A DNA stretch of 64,000 nucleotides, from positions 1 through 64,000 of the forward strand of contig JAACDM010000442.1 of NCBI GenBank assembly GCA_009936795.1. The letters run 5' to 3'. This DNA comes from Verrucomicrobiaceae bacterium (lineage in GTDB: Bacteria > Verrucomicrobiota > Verrucomicrobiia > Verrucomicrobiales > DEV007). The notes beneath the pieces are model-generated. The model was not told where the DNA came from, ran no database searches, and saw nothing but the letters and a program-made list of their open reading frames with translations. The position numbers were made by a program, and so were the translations under genes. Positions 18,106-27,548 of this stretch are shown here, piece by piece (position 1 is the stretch's first letter; the number at the start of each line of letters is the position of its first letter).

Positions 18106-19712
18106 TCCTGACCAACTCGCAAAGCCACAGCCTCAGCGACACGAAGACCATCGACCGCTGCCGAAATGATGCCGCCGGCATAGCCTGCGCCTTCACCGGC
18201 AGGAAAGAGCCCGCGAATCCCCATACTCTGTAGGTCTTTCCCGCGCGTCACACGAATCGGCGACGAACTCCGCGACTCGACAGCCGTTAGAACCGCGTCA
18301 GGACGATCAAAACCTGGAAGGCGCTTGGCAATCCTTGGGACCGCCTGTTTAATCGCCTCAACTATGAAATCAGGGAGACACTCACGCAAATCTGTCAGCG
18401 TGACTCCAGGTCGAAAGGACGGTTTCACAGAGCCAATTTCCGTAGACGCCTCATCCTTCATGAAATCACCAAGCAGCTGGGCTGGTGCATGGAAGTTGCG
18501 CCCACCTAACTCGAACGCTTTCTCCTCCAACTCTCGCTGAAATCTCACCCCAGTGAGAATGTCATCGTCCGGCAAATCTGCTGGATGCACTTCGACCATA
18601 AATCCCGCATTTGCGTTGGCTTCGTCCCTGGCGTAGCTACTCATTCCATTCGTGACAAGACGCCCCGGCTCAGAGGCAGCGCCCACCACTTGCCCACCCG
18701 GACACATACAGAAGCTGTAGACGGACCGACGCTGCTTGCCGTGATGAACAAAGCGATAGGATGCTGACCCAAGGCGATCGTGCCCCGCATAATTGCCATG
18801 CTGCGTTCGATTGATCAGCGACTGAGGATGCTCAATCCGCACGCCAACTGAAAACGATTTGCGCTCAAGCGGAATGTCTTTTCTCGCGAGTAACTCAAAC
18901 ACGTCGCGCGCGCTATGTCCCACGGCAAGGATCACCGAATCGCCCGCAACATGCTCCCCTCCGTCCAGCACAACGCCCTTAATCTTCCCATCCGAGATAT
19001 CGAGATCGACCACCTTGGATTCATAGTGAATCACGCCGCCAAGAGAGTGAATCGTTTCACGCAAATTTCGCAGCACCTTGATCAACCTGTCCGTGCCTAT
19101 GTGAGGACGTGCGTTCACTAAAATATCCTCCGGCGCACCATGGGCCGCTAGTTCTTCTAGCACTTTGCGACACCTATGCTCCCGATCCTTAATCTGGGTG
19201 TAGAGTTTCCCGTCGGAGAAAGTGCCCGCCCCGCCCTCGCCAAACTGCACATTCGACTCGGGATCAAACTCTCCCGTCCTCCAGAATTTGGTCACGTCAC
19301 GCGCACGAGGACCAGCCATCTTGCCGCGCTCAAAAAGGATCGGCTTCAACCCCATCTGCGCGAGCAACAGTCCTGCAAAGAGCCCGGCAGGTCCCGTGCC
19401 GACAATGAGAGGACGTTCTTCGCCTGGCGAAACAGCGTGATCCTTTAAAAAGCGATAGTCATTCTGAGGAGTCGATTGGAGGAAGCCCTTGCGATCCCGT
19501 CGGAGCAACCTGGTCTCCTCTTCAGCGGAGACGTCCACATCCACCGTATAGGAGAATCTCAAAGGTTTGCCTGTTCGAGCGTCGATCGCACGTTGAAAGA
19601 CAGTGACTGCGTCTTTGGAAAGATCATCAAGCCCAAGGCGACGCTCCACCGCACGGTGGAGCTCGCCTTCACCGTGGTCGATCCTAAGGTTGAGTTGCCG
19701 CAGACGAATCAC
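18102..19712 (-). CDS. FAD-dependent dehydrogenase (NAD(P)/FAD oxidoreductase family)
   Basis: A cytoplasmic flavoprotein of about 536 residues. The N-terminal domain (RLRQLNLRIDHGEGEL) precedes a Rossmann motif GTGPAGLFAGLLLAQMG. FGEGGAGTFSDGKLYT follows, and the C-terminal PAGEGAGYAGGIISAAVDG is the second FAD site. This is a widespread family of uncharacterised dehydrogenases. The frame extends to a TTG at 19745, but the GTG at 19712 makes the N-terminus agree with the usual VIRLRQLNL-type start; neither has a strong ribosome site. It is convergent with the DUF1501 gene. Confidence 0.87.
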   Translation of the reverse strand: MIRLRQLNLRIDHGEGELHRAVERRLGLDDLSKDAVTVFQRAIDARTGKPLRFSYTVDVDVSAEEETRLLRRDRKGFLQSTPQNDYRFLKDHAVSPGEERPLIVGTGPAGLFAGLLLAQMGLKPILFERGKMAGPRARDVTKFWRTGEFDPESNVQFGEGGAGTFSDGKLYTQIKDREHRCRKVLEELAAHGAPEDILVNARPHIGTDRLIKVLRNLRETIHSLGGVIHYESKVVDLDISDGKIKGVVLDGGEHVAGDSVILAVGHSARDVFELLARKDIPLERKSFSVGVRIEHPQSLINRTQHGNYAGHDRLGSASYRFVHHGKQRRSVYSFCMCPGGQVVGAASEPGRLVTNGMSSYARDEANANAGFMVEVHPADLPDDDILTGVRFQRELEEKAFELGGRNFHAPAQLLGDFMKDEASTEIGSVKPSFRPGVTLTDLRECLPDFIVEAIKQAVPRIAKRLPGFDRPDAVLTAVESRSSSPIRVTRGKDLQSMGIRGLFPAGEGAGYAGGIISAAVDGLRVAEAVALRVGQD

Positions 19713-19755
19713 AGTTCCGCATAGTCGAAGATCACCGATTGGCAAGAGTTGTACG

Positions 19756-19792
19756 TAAAAACGCCCTGGCTGAATCTCTCCAACCAGGGCGT
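19756..19792 (-). terminator. Intrinsic terminator downstream of the pilin-repeat gene
   Basis: On the minus strand a perfect 9-bp stem (ACGCCCTGG paired with CCAGGGCGT) with a 14-nt loop is followed at once by TTTTA. It lies about 55 bp beyond the stop at 19846 and fits a rho-independent terminator ending that two-gene transcript before the FAD gene. Confidence 0.85.
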
Positions 19793-19845
19793 GTCATATG
19801 GGACAGAGTTGCTAGCTGCCTCATACTCGGGGGGAAGCCGCGATC

Positions 19846-22767
19846 TTAGAAGTCGTCCGTAGTAAAGTAGCCCCACAAATCAGCTGTGGTCGTCGCTCCT
19901 TCATGGACGTGGAACTGATCGATTGTCGTGAAGCCCTGATCTCCAGTGTATCCGAAGGCAAGATTCAGCTCGTACTGGATACCATCAATCGTCGTGCTGA
20001 AGTCGGTATCGAGCGTTGAAATGCGGATATAGTCAGCATTCTGATCTTCCGTATTGTTATCCGAGTTCGTCGTGTTCTCCAACTCGATATTGATATCGAA
20101 CGACTCATTGGTATCTGGCAAAGTAAGAGCGATCGTGAGGTCCAAGGTGATATCAGTCGCCTGGGTGCCAGAATAGATGGAGCCATTGAAGTAATCCAAC
20201 GTGCCCAACCGGAAAAGCTCACCGGCTTGAACATTCTCCCACGCCGCGCCAATGTATTCGAGGTAGCTACCGTTTTCGAAACCAAGGTAGCCCGAAGACT
20301 CGCCCCACTCAAAGTAGTTGTCGTCGAGCACGTAGACCATACCAGAATCACCAACAGGGTCCTTAAACTGACCATAAGCTTCACCTGTGAACTCGTGAAT
20401 GAGGAATGGCAGGCCAGACGCTTCCGCACCGAAAGCCAAGTCCGGCGTGAGGTAGATACGCTCGTAAACAGCCGTCACCGTGCCACTATCCTGATAGTCG
20501 AGATATTCTAACGCACCCACGTAAGCCTCAATCGTCGACGGCCACGAAGTCAACACGATCGCATCGGAATAGTCGGTCCAGTCCCCACCATTAATGCGAT
20601 ATTTGAGTGCACCGTCGGAAGTAGCGTTCGAACTCGTCAACGTGATCCCTTGGTCAAACTGGCTCTTCACATAGCCACCAGCAGCGCGTCCGAAGACCGG
20701 GCTGTCGAGCTTGGGAGGAACAGTGAGCTCTAGCGAGCCGGTTACACTGATGTTGATCAGCTCAGGAATGACTACTGGCTCTGCTCTCGCAACGATGGTG
20801 ACACCCTCAGGGTAGTCAGCGACTGCCAATACAAACGGCTCCGTGTAATCCACCCACGTAGCTTCAGCATCCACGCTATAGACTAGATTAGAGAAACCGG
20901 GACTGTTTGTGTCCGTAAGCGTAATGGTCGCCGTAGGATACCCTTGCGGATTTAACACAGGGGAAGAGCTGGCAATCTCCGGAACAACCAGCGTTGCCTC
21001 CAGGACACCTACAGCCACGTCTTCGACCACACTCGTGAAAATATTGGCAGTGTGAATCGTGGGCACGGCACGTGCATTCACGATGACACCTACGAGATGG
21101 TCGAGCACCTCCAGGGCAACAGGCTCCTCATAGCTTAGCCACTCGCCACTATTATTGAGTTCATATTCGACAGCAGATACTTCAGCAGAATTGGGATTCG
21201 ATAGCGTCACCGTCACTGTCTGATGATCCAGAGGATGAAAGTCTGATTCGGACAATGCAATTCCTGGAGAGTCGAGCGTGACATCGATGGCGTCGACGAT
21301 CTGATTCACTTCATCGCTTTCGAGAATCGCTCCCGCGAGGAGGACAGGAATCGCCTTAGCGACCACATCAACTCCATCGGAGTAATCATCGATACCGAGA
21401 GTCACAGGCCCCTCGTAGTCTACCCAGTCAGCGCCGTTAAGCGAGTACTGCAGCGATGAAATTGGGCCGTCGTCTGTGTTTGGATCACCCAGAGTCACCT
21501 CGACCGTATCAGAATCAACGGGGTGGAGAGAGAGAGGTGCCACTGTTACTGTAGGGTCTTCCAACGTATGGGTGGTAGTAGGTAGCGGCTTCTCGACCGT
21601 ATCGCTAGCCAGGTAATACTCCGACCACTGAGTGGCCACTGACCTGGCGTAGATCGTTGTCCCTGCAATATGATCCTCGATCGCGAGGTCAAATGGCCTC
21701 TTATAGTCGACCCATTGACCAGAGCCAATGCTATACTGGACCTTGCCATGGTCGGTATTGTTTCCATGAGTAATTGTCACCGTAACAATCGCTTCATCCA
21801 GTGGGTGAAACGAAGGCGCGGACAGGGGAACGATAGGTATAGAAAGAGTTGTCGTCGTTCCCTCGTAACGGCCTGAGCGCACATAGCTGCTGTAGTATTC
21901 TTCGCTAGCCTCGGTCTTGACTTTAACAAACACAGACAAACTTCCACCAGGAGGAACCGTAACAGTCCCTCCATCTTCAACAAAGGTCCAATACGCGCCA
22001 TTGACAGAAGCATAAATGTCTGAGTATTCTCCTGGATTAGGGTTGAAGACGACGACTTCTAGACCAGACACACCAAATTCATTTAGAGGGAAGGTGCCTG
22101 GAGGAGGATCCAACGAAGGCTGCAGCAATTGCTGCTTAGTGTAGTTGCCAACGCTTGGATCAATGTCCAAGTTTGGATCTCCGCCAGCCGTCGTCACGAT
22201 GGCACTTGCAGACGCGCTCGTTTCCGTATCGAAATCCCAGACCCAGGCGCCTTGTGATTCATTAGTCGCCGAGAGTTCGAACATGGTTTCACGCTCTTCC
22301 GTAATAATGGTCGCAGGTGTGGCTGTAGAATCGATCTCAAACTCTTTAATTCCCTTTTGGCCACTATCCGCAATCCGAAAAGACTGGTTTGCTACATCCC
22401 AGATCACACGAAGTTCACCAGTCACCGCAGCCTCCTCGTCGCTCTGCTCGACCACTCGCAATCGTGGATCAACAAACGTCCCACCGAATCCGGCAATCTT
22501 TTCGCTGTTCGCTGCCATCGTCTTCATCTTGTCGACTACAGACTGTGCACTTGTTAGATTCTCCAGAGAGCCTCCTGAACTGACGTATATCTTCACTGCG
22601 GAGTTGAGCGAGGCGACCTGATTACCCAAGCGCTGCTCTTCAGCAACGTCGTTGACGTTGATCATCTTCATCATGGCGACACCCGAAATGACGCCTACCA
22701 CCGCGACGGTGGCAATCATCTGGATATAGCTCATACCGGCATTCCGCCTAACCTTTAAAGATTTCAT
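19846..22767 (-). CDS. Pilin-like N-terminus fused to Ig/chitobiase-like repeats and choice-of-anchor K domain
   Basis: A 973-residue surface or exported protein. The N-terminus (RRNAGMSYIQMIATVAVVG) has the basic leader, Gly before the cut site, and hydrophobic helix of type IV pilins and pseudopilins, but the residue at mature position 5 is Gln, not Glu. A pilin-like globular part runs to about residue 150. From about 225 to 750 there are around six similar beta-rich units, each with a WVDY-type core (GQWVDYKRPF, ADWVDYEGPV, EWLSYEEPV, ATWVDYTEPF, DWTDYSDAI). The last 200 residues resemble the choice-of-anchor K domain (FEWGESSGYLGF, RLGTLDYFNGSIYSGT). It follows the next gene by 39 bp and is ended by a terminator. 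Confidence 0.75.
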   Translation of the reverse strand: MKSLKVRRNAGMSYIQMIATVAVVGVISGVAMMKMINVNDVAEEQRLGNQVASLNSAVKIYVSSGGSLENLTSAQSVVDKMKTMAANSEKIAGFGGTFVDPRLRVVEQSDEEAAVTGELRVIWDVANQSFRIADSGQKGIKEFEIDSTATPATIITEERETMFELSATNESQGAWVWDFDTETSASASAIVTTAGGDPNLDIDPSVGNYTKQQLLQPSLDPPPGTFPLNEFGVSGLEVVVFNPNPGEYSDIYASVNGAYWTFVEDGGTVTVPPGGSLSVFVKVKTEASEEYYSSYVRSGRYEGTTTTLSIPIVPLSAPSFHPLDEAIVTVTITHGNNTDHGKVQYSIGSGQWVDYKRPFDLAIEDHIAGTTIYARSVATQWSEYYLASDTVEKPLPTTTHTLEDPTVTVAPLSLHPVDSDTVEVTLGDPNTDDGPISSLQYSLNGADWVDYEGPVTLGIDDYSDGVDVVAKAIPVLLAGAILESDEVNQIVDAIDVTLDSPGIALSESDFHPLDHQTVTVTLSNPNSAEVSAVEYELNNSGEWLSYEEPVALEVLDHLVGVIVNARAVPTIHTANIFTSVVEDVAVGVLEATLVVPEIASSSPVLNPQGYPTATITLTDTNSPGFSNLVYSVDAEATWVDYTEPFVLAVADYPEGVTIVARAEPVVIPELINISVTGSLELTVPPKLDSPVFGRAAGGYVKSQFDQGITLTSSNATSDGALKYRINGGDWTDYSDAIVLTSWPSTIEAYVGALEYLDYQDSGTVTAVYERIYLTPDLAFGAEASGLPFLIHEFTGEAYGQFKDPVGDSGMVYVLDDNYFEWGESSGYLGFENGSYLEYIGAAWENVQAGELFRLGTLDYFNGSIYSGTQATDITLDLTIALTLPDTNESFDINIELENTTNSDNNTEDQNADYIRISTLDTDFSTTIDGIQYELNLAFGYTGDQGFTTIDQFHVHEGATTTADLWGYFTTDDF

Positions 22768-22806
22768 ATTGGAACCTGTTGAATATTTTTTAAATATCGG
22801 CTACTG

Positions 22807-24582
22807 TTAGTTCCCAATCACGGTGAAAGAGGCTGTCGCACTAAACGTCTCCGAAAGGAAATCCTCATCAGCCACAGTCACTTGCGCTGTGTTCGAGTAG
22901 TCACCAATTGCAGTCGTAGCTGCTGTCCGAATCGAGAGCTGAGTGGTGCCAGGCGGCAACTCCAGTCCATTGATGGTAGCCGTCGTATCACCGTTGGAGA
23001 AGGTAAGTGTAGGAACTTCTAGCCCGTCCGTGATCGGAAGGTAATTGGGATCCCATGTAAGACCTTCCGGAAGCGTATCCACAAAATTCACGGTCATCGC
23101 CACACTATTCGAATTCGTAAACGTGAAATTGTAATAAAGGGGATTGTTAGCAAACGCCGCATCGTGAATAGTCACTAACATGTTATCCTCAAACGATTCA
23201 GAAAAGAGCACATCATCGAGGGCGATGGCCCCATAATTGACCGAGACAACCTCAAAAGTTGCCGCCGTGTTCGTAGCTGTCGTGTAGCTGCCGCCAAACT
23301 CTTGCCATGAACCACCAGAGTCGATCAGCCCTGTAGAAAAGATCTCCGCACCATTTACCCGGAACGAGAGTTCAGCCATCTCCGAGGGGTGAACGTTCGC
23401 TACGAAGCCCGAAATGTGGTAGGTCGTGTTGATCGATAGGCCGCTAATGTTATCTTTTAAGAGCGCTCTGTTGTCGCCAGAGGCATTTCCAAGCAGGAAG
23501 TAGCCATAGCCACCCTCGTTTCGATCTTCTAAAGCAGACCAACTGGAGCTACCGGTCTGAGCATCATTTGTAAGGATAAAACTATTGTCCGAAACACTTC
23601 CGCTACTGTCATATGAAAAGTCCGTGTTAACGCTAGAGAGGGACGCACGGTCGCTCGAGCCTCCACCAAAGGTGCCGCTCGAACCTGCCGTCAAGACATT
23701 GGCTATATCTTGATTAATCGTTAGGAGAAATTGACCGGTGTATATCTGGGAAGGAACAATTGCCAAATTGCCAATATCGACTGAAGGAACAATCCAACTG
23801 CCATCGCCAACCTCTACTCCCTCAGACAAGACGACGCCCTCAGGTAAACCTGAGATATAATAGTCACTGGTGTTCTCATTCGCGCTTCTATCGATGTTCA
23901 ACGGAATCTCCTCCCCGCGGTTTGCCACAACGTCCTCCAAACTAAATTCAGTAGTAAAGGTACCAACTCCAGCATTGAGCACTGCCGTTGACCGAGTAGC
24001 GCTATCCTGGGTGAATGTTTCGGTAATCGACGTACCGTCGTCAAACGTAGCGGTCACCGAGACATCGGAAGCTCCAAAGGCACCTCCACTATTGTCAGAC
24101 GCTCCGAAGGTACCACCGCCATCTAGATAATCGGTATCATAGCCGAAGTTGAGCGAGTTGCCCGAATCGAAGTAACCACTCTCGAAATAGATACCTGCTT
24201 CGCCAGAGGATTGGTAAACATAGTCCGCCCAAATTCCTCCACCAAATGTCCTAGAACCAAGACCAATCGAACCTCCATTACCATTATTCGCGTCGAAGAC
24301 TCCACCACCACCGCCAGCATCAAGATCGAAGACTAATCCCGTGAGCGATGGGCCACTGCCATCACCGTCGTAAGAGACAGAGTAGAAGTAGTTGGCCCTA
24401 TAGGATGATGATCCTTCGGTAACAATCGTCAGAGTGGCGTAGGTGGGAGAAGCGATGAGGACTAGGAGGCCCATCAGAATCTTCCCGACAAGCGACCCAC
24501 AATCTGAGGTAGGTGCTGGTAGCATGTTCGCAGAGAGTTGATGTTGTTTGCGGATATTCATGACCGTGCTGTCGGCTATCAT
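22807..24582 (-). CDS. Secreted surface protein with DUF11-like C-terminus
   Basis: A 591-residue protein with an N-terminal hydrophobic helix (GKILMGLLVLIASPTYAT, residues 33-50), probably a signal peptide with a long n-region. It is rich in Gly, Ser, Thr and Asn; the middle (about residues 340-460) looks like a carbohydrate-binding beta-sandwich (SGFVANVHPSEMAELSFRV), and the C-terminal 120 residues resemble DUF11 or conserved repeat domains (FVDTLPEGLTWDP, YSNTAQVTVADED). The ATG at 24561 is a possible later start. It is the first gene of the pair with the pilin-repeat protein, so both may form or decorate one surface structure. Confidence 0.65.
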   Translation of the reverse strand: MIADSTVMNIRKQHQLSANMLPAPTSDCGSLVGKILMGLLVLIASPTYATLTIVTEGSSSYRANYFYSVSYDGDGSGPSLTGLVFDLDAGGGGGVFDANNGNGGSIGLGSRTFGGGIWADYVYQSSGEAGIYFESGYFDSGNSLNFGYDTDYLDGGGTFGASDNSGGAFGASDVSVTATFDDGTSITETFTQDSATRSTAVLNAGVGTFTTEFSLEDVVANRGEEIPLNIDRSANENTSDYYISGLPEGVVLSEGVEVGDGSWIVPSVDIGNLAIVPSQIYTGQFLLTINQDIANVLTAGSSGTFGGGSSDRASLSSVNTDFSYDSSGSVSDNSFILTNDAQTGSSSWSALEDRNEGGYGYFLLGNASGDNRALLKDNISGLSINTTYHISGFVANVHPSEMAELSFRVNGAEIFSTGLIDSGGSWQEFGGSYTTATNTAATFEVVSVNYGAIALDDVLFSESFEDNMLVTIHDAAFANNPLYYNFTFTNSNSVAMTVNFVDTLPEGLTWDPNYLPITDGLEVPTLTFSNGDTTATINGLELPPGTTQLSIRTAATTAIGDYSNTAQVTVADEDFLSETFSATASFTVIGN

Positions 24583-24620
24583 AATATCGGAAAACCCATT
24601 TCTATATATTTTCTATAAAA

Positions 24621-24650
24621 ATCATACTGCTTTTAGCTAATTTCTCGCAA
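24621..24650 (-). promoter_or_regulatory. Candidate sigma70-type promoter for the surface-protein pair
   Basis: Read on the minus strand: TTGCGA (24650-24645), an 18-bp spacer, TATGAT (24626-24621). The predicted start of transcription would lie about 30 bp before the ATG at 24582, in an AT-rich stretch. Based on consensus only. Confidence 0.45.
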
Positions 24651-24800
24651 ATATTGGGTGTCAGCGCTTCCGAGATAGGCAATTCTGGGATTCGACAATT
24701 TAACCCACAGCAAATTATCAGCATGTTTTGTAATTTACCGCCACTGACCACAGTTGCCAGCAGAGAATTTCCAGCGTAGTGACTCGGTCTACGGATAATT

Positions 24801-25256
24801 ATGCTAACTGACGATCAAAAGGAAACCGTGCGCCATTGGGCCGCAGCAGGAGACAGCCTCAGCGACATTCATGGGAAGATCGGTCAAGAGTTCGGGATCA
24901 CGATCACCTACTTCGATGCTCGTATGCTCGTCTCTGAACTCGAGCTGTCCTTAAATAAACCTGAAGCAAAGCAGGATGAGGAACCAGAACAGGATGACGA
25001 CGTATCTTCTGCAAACTCGCTAGATGAAAAGCCCATTCCAGGTGGCGTCGACATTACTCTTGATTCCATGACGCAACCCAAGGCGATGGTAAGCGGCAAA
25101 GTCACCTTCTCTGACGGTGGCCGCGCAAGCTGGTATGTCGACCAAACGGGCCGCTTGGGCCTAGATCCTGAAAGTGAATCCTACCAGCCCTCTGAGGACG
25201 ATGTGATGGCGTTTCAAACGCAACTTCAGCAAATTCTAAAATCCCAAGGCTTCTAG
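24801..25256 (+). CDS. Conserved verrucomicrobial-type hypothetical protein with HTH-like N-terminus
   Basis: A 151-residue soluble protein. Residues 1-50 look helical, with a helix-turn-helix-like arrangement (DQKETVRHWAAAGDSLSDI, then EFGITITYFDARMLVSELE), followed by an acidic, low-complexity linker at about 55-75. The last 60 residues are a small beta-rich domain (AMVSGKVTFSDGGRASWYVD). I recall proteins of this layout from other Verrucomicrobia, but no function. No signal peptide is present. The stop codon overlaps the stop of the convergent gene. Confidence 0.75.
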   Translation: MLTDDQKETVRHWAAAGDSLSDIHGKIGQEFGITITYFDARMLVSELELSLNKPEAKQDEEPEQDDDVSSANSLDEKPIPGGVDITLDSMTQPKAMVSGKVTFSDGGRASWYVDQTGRLGLDPESESYQPSEDDVMAFQTQLQQILKSQGF

Positions 25257-26389
25257 AGTCCTTGGTGAAGCCGTTCCAAAGCGAGAACGGCATAGGAAGT
25301 CGCAAGCACCGCATCGCCTTCCCACCAGCGTTGCGTGGCGTTTTCCCATGAGCCGTCCTTCTTCTGCAGATTAAAGAGTTTCTTGCTAAGATCGGCCCTC
25401 CATCGAACTGCGGTCCCATCCTTAAGCTTAAAGGTGTCTACCTTGGCCAATGCAAGGGCCTTGGCCATGGTGTGGTAATAATAGTAAAGTCCCTCAGCAC
25501 CCATTCCCGGGTTTTCATCAATCGCATAGTTTGCCTCTAGCCAGTCGAGAACTGCCTTCATGCGAGGATCTTTGGAATCTAGATCCGCATAAATGAAGGC
25601 CAAGAGCCCGGCATAGCCCATGCTCCCGTATGATCGCAAAGCCACTTTGCCATTCGGGAGTTGCTGCTCACCCGCTTTGCTATCTCCAGGAAAGTAGATG
25701 AAGCGACCACGATTCGACTCATCCCCGCTGACCCACGATTCGGAATTTGTCTCTGGTAGATTCTGGCACTTGGAAACGAACGCAATCGCCGCCTCCCAAT
25801 CCAGAGCGTAAGCCTCCTCTTCTGGCTTTTCTTGAATCAGCCCCTTTGAGTAATAGAGCGCTTCCAAGGCAAGGTGGGTATTTGAAAGATCCGAATGCGC
25901 ATAGCTGGAACCATAGCCGATCCCACCATCGAGAACGTGATCCTGCTCTCCTCGAATTCCATAGTCCTGCTGCTGATTGGAGAGGAACCTGCGTGCCTGA
26001 AGCAAGGTAGCCTCATCTCCCGGGCGCTCGGCCAACATCAACGCCATCATGCTCACAGACGTGTTGTAATTCCCTAACCCCTTACCGTAGATCCCACCAT
26101 CTTGTTTAACCAAGCTGACCAACCAATCTAGTGAATCGTCGATAGCCTTCGGCAATGGAGCGGAACGGTCTCGAGAAGGATCCAAAAGTATCGCCGCCAA
26201 CGGCAAGGCAGTGAGCGCCGGATAATTCGACTCACTCCAGAACCCATCTTTCTGGCGCTGAGTTTTGAGCCAGGCCAGGCCGCGATCAATGGAGTGTTGG
26301 ACCTCCAATTTGAGTGACACATCTTCCGCCCGCAGGAACGGCGATGCGAATCCTATGACAAAAATGGAGAGAATGAAAGGAATCCTCAT
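25253..26389 (-). CDS. Secreted prenyltransferase/squalene-cyclase-fold repeat protein
   Basis: A 378-residue protein started at the ATG at 26389, giving a signal peptide (residues 1-20, FILSIFVIGFASPFLRA). Repeated alpha-hairpin units with QDGFW-like or QDGGI-like turns (RQKDGFWSES, KQDGGIYGKG, QKKDGSWENA) mark the alpha/alpha-toroid fold of the squalene cyclase and prenyltransferase superfamily. The typical cyclase DXDD motif is not seen, so enzymatic terpene cyclisation is unlikely. Many planctomycete/verrucomicrobial secreted proteins have this fold with unknown roles. Upstream codons of the open frame to 26596 overlap the divergent Gfo/Idh gene and are not counted. Confidence 0.75.
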   Translation of the reverse strand: MRIPFILSIFVIGFASPFLRAEDVSLKLEVQHSIDRGLAWLKTQRQKDGFWSESNYPALTALPLAAILLDPSRDRSAPLPKAIDDSLDWLVSLVKQDGGIYGKGLGNYNTSVSMMALMLAERPGDEATLLQARRFLSNQQQDYGIRGEQDHVLDGGIGYGSSYAHSDLSNTHLALEALYYSKGLIQEKPEEEAYALDWEAAIAFVSKCQNLPETNSESWVSGDESNRGRFIYFPGDSKAGEQQLPNGKVALRSYGSMGYAGLLAFIYADLDSKDPRMKAVLDWLEANYAIDENPGMGAEGLYYYYHTMAKALALAKVDTFKLKDGTAVRWRADLSKKLFNLQKKDGSWENATQRWWEGDAVLATSYAVLALERLHQGL

Positions 26390-26477
26390 AATAAAGACAC
26401 TCAGCATGATCTGTGGCTTGCGCAAGAGTGCGGTTTTCCTATTTCCACCAATCGGAAGGCCGCCTAGCATCGTGGGG

Positions 26478-27548
26478 ATGAGCCAAACTAGTCGAAGACA
26501 ATTTCTACGGACTTCAGGAGGATTGGCATTTGCAGCCACTACCTCGCTTGCACAGTCCCCTCCTCCAACTAGGATAAGGGTTGCCCAAATTGGCACAAAG
26601 CACTCTCATGCTTCCGGGAAGCTCAGCACTTTGCTACACCTTCGTGAACTCTATGCAGTCGTTGGCGTCTGCGAAGAAGACCAAGAGCAACGTGAGCGTG
26701 TATCCAGTAGGCACCCCTACAAAGACTGCCAATGGATGACCCGCGATGCGATTTTGAATCATCCCGATATCCAACTAATCGCGGTCGAAACAGAAATTGA
26801 TCAACTGGTACCCACAGCAATCCAGTGTCTCCAAGCCGGCAAACATATTCATCTCGACAAGCCTGCTGGCCAAACCGTCGCCCCATGTCGAGCGATGCAT
26901 GCCGAAGCAACGAAGCGCAAACTGACCATTCAAATGGGCTATATGCTCCGCTACAATCCAGCATTCGAATTTCTCTTTCGTGCTGTTGAGGCAGGTTGGT
27001 TGGGCCAGATAACAGAAGTGCATGGACACATGGGGAAGCAAGCTTCTCCAAGCCTCAGAAAGGAACTCTCACAGTATCCCGGAGGAGGCCTCTTCGAACT
27101 CGCGTGTCACTTGGTCGATGCCCTCATCACCGTACTCGGGAAACCAGATGCGGTAGTGCCCATATCATTGAAAACTCGCAATGATAAATTTCTCGACAAT
27201 CAACTCGCAACCTTCCGCTATCCTAACGCACTCGCAACAATAGGAAGTAACCACAACGACCCGTTTGGGGGACCGCGTCGTCAATTCACCGTTATTGGGA
27301 CCGAAGGCAGTATTGAGATTCGCCCATTGGAGCCCCCTAGTTTGACACTTAGCTTGAAAAAAGCCCGCGATAGCTACAAGCGAGGACGACAACAGATTGT
27401 GCTACCTAAAAGCGAAGGCCGCTACCACGGAGAGTTTCGCGACTTTGCCAGGATCATTCGAGGTGAGAAAGCGCTAGCATGGGATGCCAAGCACGACATT
27501 GCCGTCCAAGAAACGCTGTTGAAAGCCTGTGGGCTCCCTCCCGAATAA
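26478..27548 (+). CDS. Gfo/Idh/MocA-family oxidoreductase (Tat-type signal)
   Basis: A 356-residue protein from the ATG at 26478, where SRRQFLRTSGGLAFA gives a twin-arginine signal. An NAD(P)-binding domain follows; AGKHIHLDKPAG is the family's conserved (E/D)KP site. The C-terminal alpha/beta domain contains PGGGLFELACHLVDAL, with a histidine in the usual catalytic position. These enzymes oxidise or isomerise sugars and similar polyols; the substrate is unknown. Export through Tat is common for this family in Planctomycetes and Verrucomicrobia. It is divergent from the squalene-fold gene with 88 bp between them. Confidence 0.88.
   Translation: MSQTSRRQFLRTSGGLAFAATTSLAQSPPPTRIRVAQIGTKHSHASGKLSTLLHLRELYAVVGVCEEDQEQRERVSSRHPYKDCQWMTRDAILNHPDIQLIAVETEIDQLVPTAIQCLQAGKHIHLDKPAGQTVAPCRAMHAEATKRKLTIQMGYMLRYNPAFEFLFRAVEAGWLGQITEVHGHMGKQASPSLRKELSQYPGGGLFELACHLVDALITVLGKPDAVVPISLKTRNDKFLDNQLATFRYPNALATIGSNHNDPFGGPRRQFTVIGTEGSIEIRPLEPPSLTLSLKKARDSYKRGRQQIVLPKSEGRYHGEFRDFARIIRGEKALAWDAKHDIAVQETLLKACGLPPE

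Noticed and set aside
19712-19745. TTG start for the FAD dehydrogenase
   Set aside because: The GTG at 19712 gives the usual family N-terminus; no ribosome site supports the TTG.
25253-26389. Terpene cyclase function
   Set aside because: The DXDD motif is absent and the protein is secreted and short.
26390-26596. Upstream extension of the squalene-fold gene
   Set aside because: It overlaps the divergent Gfo/Idh gene and the signal peptide begins at 26389.
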